NCBI GenBank assembly: GCA_018662005.1 | Contig: JABJHA010000033.1 | Location: 1 to 53,678 of the forward strand | Source: Rhodospirillaceae bacterium | Lineage (GTDB): Bacteria > Pseudomonadota > Alphaproteobacteria > Rhodospirillales > JABHCV01 | Reading direction: 5' to 3' | DNA length: 53,678 bases | Part shown: one piece after another, positions 52,677 through 53,678 of the stretch | Layout of the letters: each line of letters opens with the position of its first letter | Numbering within the stretch: position 1 is the stretch's first letter | Made by a program: the position numbers and the translations under genes | The notes under the pieces: model-generated | Told to the model about the DNA's origin: nothing | Databases searched by the model: none | What the model saw: only the letters and a program-made list of their open reading frames with translations

Positions 52677-53486
52677 TTACTGAGTAATAAAGGTGGCTAT
52701 TTTTTTCACCGCTTCGGATTCCAAACCGTAATATCCGTGCTGCGAAAGGCCATCACAAGGATCTGACTTGCGCGCATTTCCCCCCTTGAGCAGGACGACT
52801 TCCACCCTCGACGCGTTCGACAGTTTTCCCTTCAACTTTCCTGCGTCCCCCGGCGGAGTAACCTTGCAGGTGTCTTTTGTATGGTAAACGATCAAAACAG
52901 GAATTTTAATTTTTTGCAGGGACAATCCGGCCACGCCATCGGGATACTTTGCCGTAAGCTTATCAAGCGCCTTTTCATGTTTGGGCTGGGTAACTGATGA
53001 GGTGAGAACCAACCCGGACACTTTATTCTTTTTCTTGATAGCAACACTGGCCGCCGAGAATGATCCCATGGATGTACCAACCATCCAGATCGGCACGTTC
53101 GATTGCTTTTTCATATAATCGATGACGGCGGCTATATCTAGGGCATGTTTCTGACCAATTCGGAACATCGCAGAATTTCTCTCCTTATCGGAAGGAACAT
53201 CAACAAGGGCGACCATCAATCCATGCCCGGCAAATTTCCTAAACGTCCGGGAGAGAAAATTATTATCATTGTTTACGATCTTTCCCGAGCTCGATAGATA
53301 CAACGAACCATCCCCGCCAATAAACAGGACGACCCCTGCCTTCGGGTTGTCCGGACGAACAAACAGGAAAGGTTGTTTGACCCCACGCTTCGATTCCACC
53401 TTGACCAGCTTCGCCTCAAGAGCAAATGCCGTAACTGGATGGACATAATAGGTGATCAGCGCGCATAAAATTACAATGACCCGCAT
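52677..53486 (-). CDS. Secreted alpha/beta hydrolase
   Basis: A 269-residue protein with a signal peptide (MRVIVILCALITYYVHPVTA, cleaved near FALEA). The nucleophile is in 'MVGTSMGSFSAASVA', the acid candidate in 'VYHTKDTC' and the base His in 'LSQHGYYGLE'. A Cys pair ('KDTCKVTP' and 'SDPCDG') could form a disulfide next to the active site. Lys-rich and with more AT-ending codons than its neighbours, it may be a later arrival. Its start is about 50 bases from the insertion-sequence end, and its stop is one base from the convergent wecC stop. Confidence 0.85.
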   Translation of the reverse strand: MRVIVILCALITYYVHPVTAFALEAKLVKVESKRGVKQPFLFVRPDNPKAGVVLFIGGDGSLYLSSSGKIVNNDNNFLSRTFRKFAGHGLMVALVDVPSDKERNSAMFRIGQKHALDIAAVIDYMKKQSNVPIWMVGTSMGSFSAASVAIKKKNKVSGLVLTSSVTQPKHEKALDKLTAKYPDGVAGLSLQKIKIPVLIVYHTKDTCKVTPPGDAGKLKGKLSNASRVEVVLLKGGNARKSDPCDGLSQHGYYGLESEAVKKIATFITQ

Positions 53487-53537
53487 ATCGCGTTCTCCCC
53501 GGATGAAAATGTAGACGATTTTCAGATCGTTTGTTTC

Positions 53538-53676
53538 TACTCCGACTCATTGAGAAAGCGAAAAGTTCTTGCAAGACTCATTCGAAAGGATTCTTGTTGT
53601 CGGCATGATTCGCGCGAGATTTTTGAACACGACGGAACGGGCAGAGCTAACCGCGTTGGCACGGAGCGGCTTGGTC
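53538..53676. repeat. Right copy of the terminal inverted repeat (insertion-sequence end)
   Basis: Exact reverse complement of bases 1-139. The inner edge is TA followed by CTCCGACTCATTGAG, and two more bases (53677-53678) complete 141 bases to the end of the window. Interpreted as the 5' end of an IS630-type element inserted at a TA. Confidence 0.8.
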
Positions 53677-53678
53677 GA
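53605..53678 (+). CDS. IS630-family transposase, N-terminal fragment (cut by window end)
   Basis: From the ATG at 53605 the frame runs outward for 24 full codons, identical to the left-end fragment. AAAGGA lies 14 bases upstream, and a TTG at 53569 is an alternative start (the frame is closed by TGA at 53551-53553). Only the beginning of the protein is present, so the family assignment depends on the short N-terminus and the TA target. Confidence 0.5.
   Translation, partial: MIRARFLNTTERAELTALARSGLV

Noticed and set aside
1-53678. Window as a composite transposon or mobile island
   Set aside because: The content is mostly core genes (guaA, tyrS, prfB, rne, isc, glnE) with uniform character. 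Assembly breaks at IS copies explain the ends better.

Overview
The window looks like a chromosomal segment from a free-living, flagellated, Gram-negative alphaproteobacterium, probably of the Rhodospirillales type. This is inferred from protein families, not from a search. Supporting signs are an RNase E with a long acidic insertion near its S1 domain, an EipB (DUF1849) protein, a complete ISC iron-sulfur operon with a four-cysteine HscB, FliN and FliL, and many periplasmic and outer-membrane proteins. I see no tRNA, rRNA, CRISPR array or prophage.

Both ends carry the same 139-base sequence in opposite orientation. Read outward, each encodes the first 24 residues of what looks like an IS630-type transposase, and each copy ends at a TA. 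The window is therefore bracketed by two copies of one insertion sequence. Because the genes between them are mostly core genes, the ends are more likely assembly breaks at a repeat than the ends of a composite transposon.

Layout. 0.2-2.9 kb: a saccharopine dehydrogenase-like oxidoreductase overlapping guaA. 3-5.5 kb: a secreted Sel1 protein, a reverse-strand cluster around fliN with four very small proteins (two of them related to each other), and rpsU. 5.6-13.2 kb: an Atm1-type ABC exporter, mnmA, a MesD-like methionine synthase, a THI5/NMT1-like binding protein without a signal peptide, an Asp/His-rich small protein overlapping a cytochrome b561, and a class III cyclase with TolB-like and TPR regions. 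13.3-21.8 kb: one reverse-strand operon, cysE-iscR-second cysteine desulfurase-iscS-iscU-iscA-hscB-hscA-fdx-iscX-MBL hydrolase, headed by a good sigma-70 promoter that overlaps a near-ideal type 1 IscR site. 21.9-30 kb: an alpha/beta hydrolase, anmK, tyrS, a DUF3047 lipoprotein coupled to an M48 protease, a divergent gamma-glutamyltransferase-like lipoprotein, and an aminotransferase. 30-38.3 kb: a 57-residue charged protein, rne with a structured leader, an amiC-type amidase, mrcA, and prfB with its +1 frameshift. 38.3-42.6 kb: an unusual hairpin-repeat cluster, fliL, bcp and glnE. 42.7-53.5 kb: a TPR-sulfotransferase, a large AsmA-like protein, a DsbA-like protein, a double-PDZ protein, EipB, wecB-wecC and a secreted alpha/beta hydrolase.

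The main functional themes are Fe-S cluster assembly linked to cysteine supply and sulfur transfer (isc operon, mnmA), envelope construction (amiC, mrcA, anmK, AsmA-like, EipB, M48 protease, wecBC) and translation or RNA turnover (rpsU, tyrS, prfB, rne). The features that ordinary annotation explains least are the hairpin repeats between prfB and fliL, the paralogous small proteins around fliN, the Asp-repeat/ATG-repeat overlap, and the GGT-like lipoprotein that lacks glutamate-binding residues.
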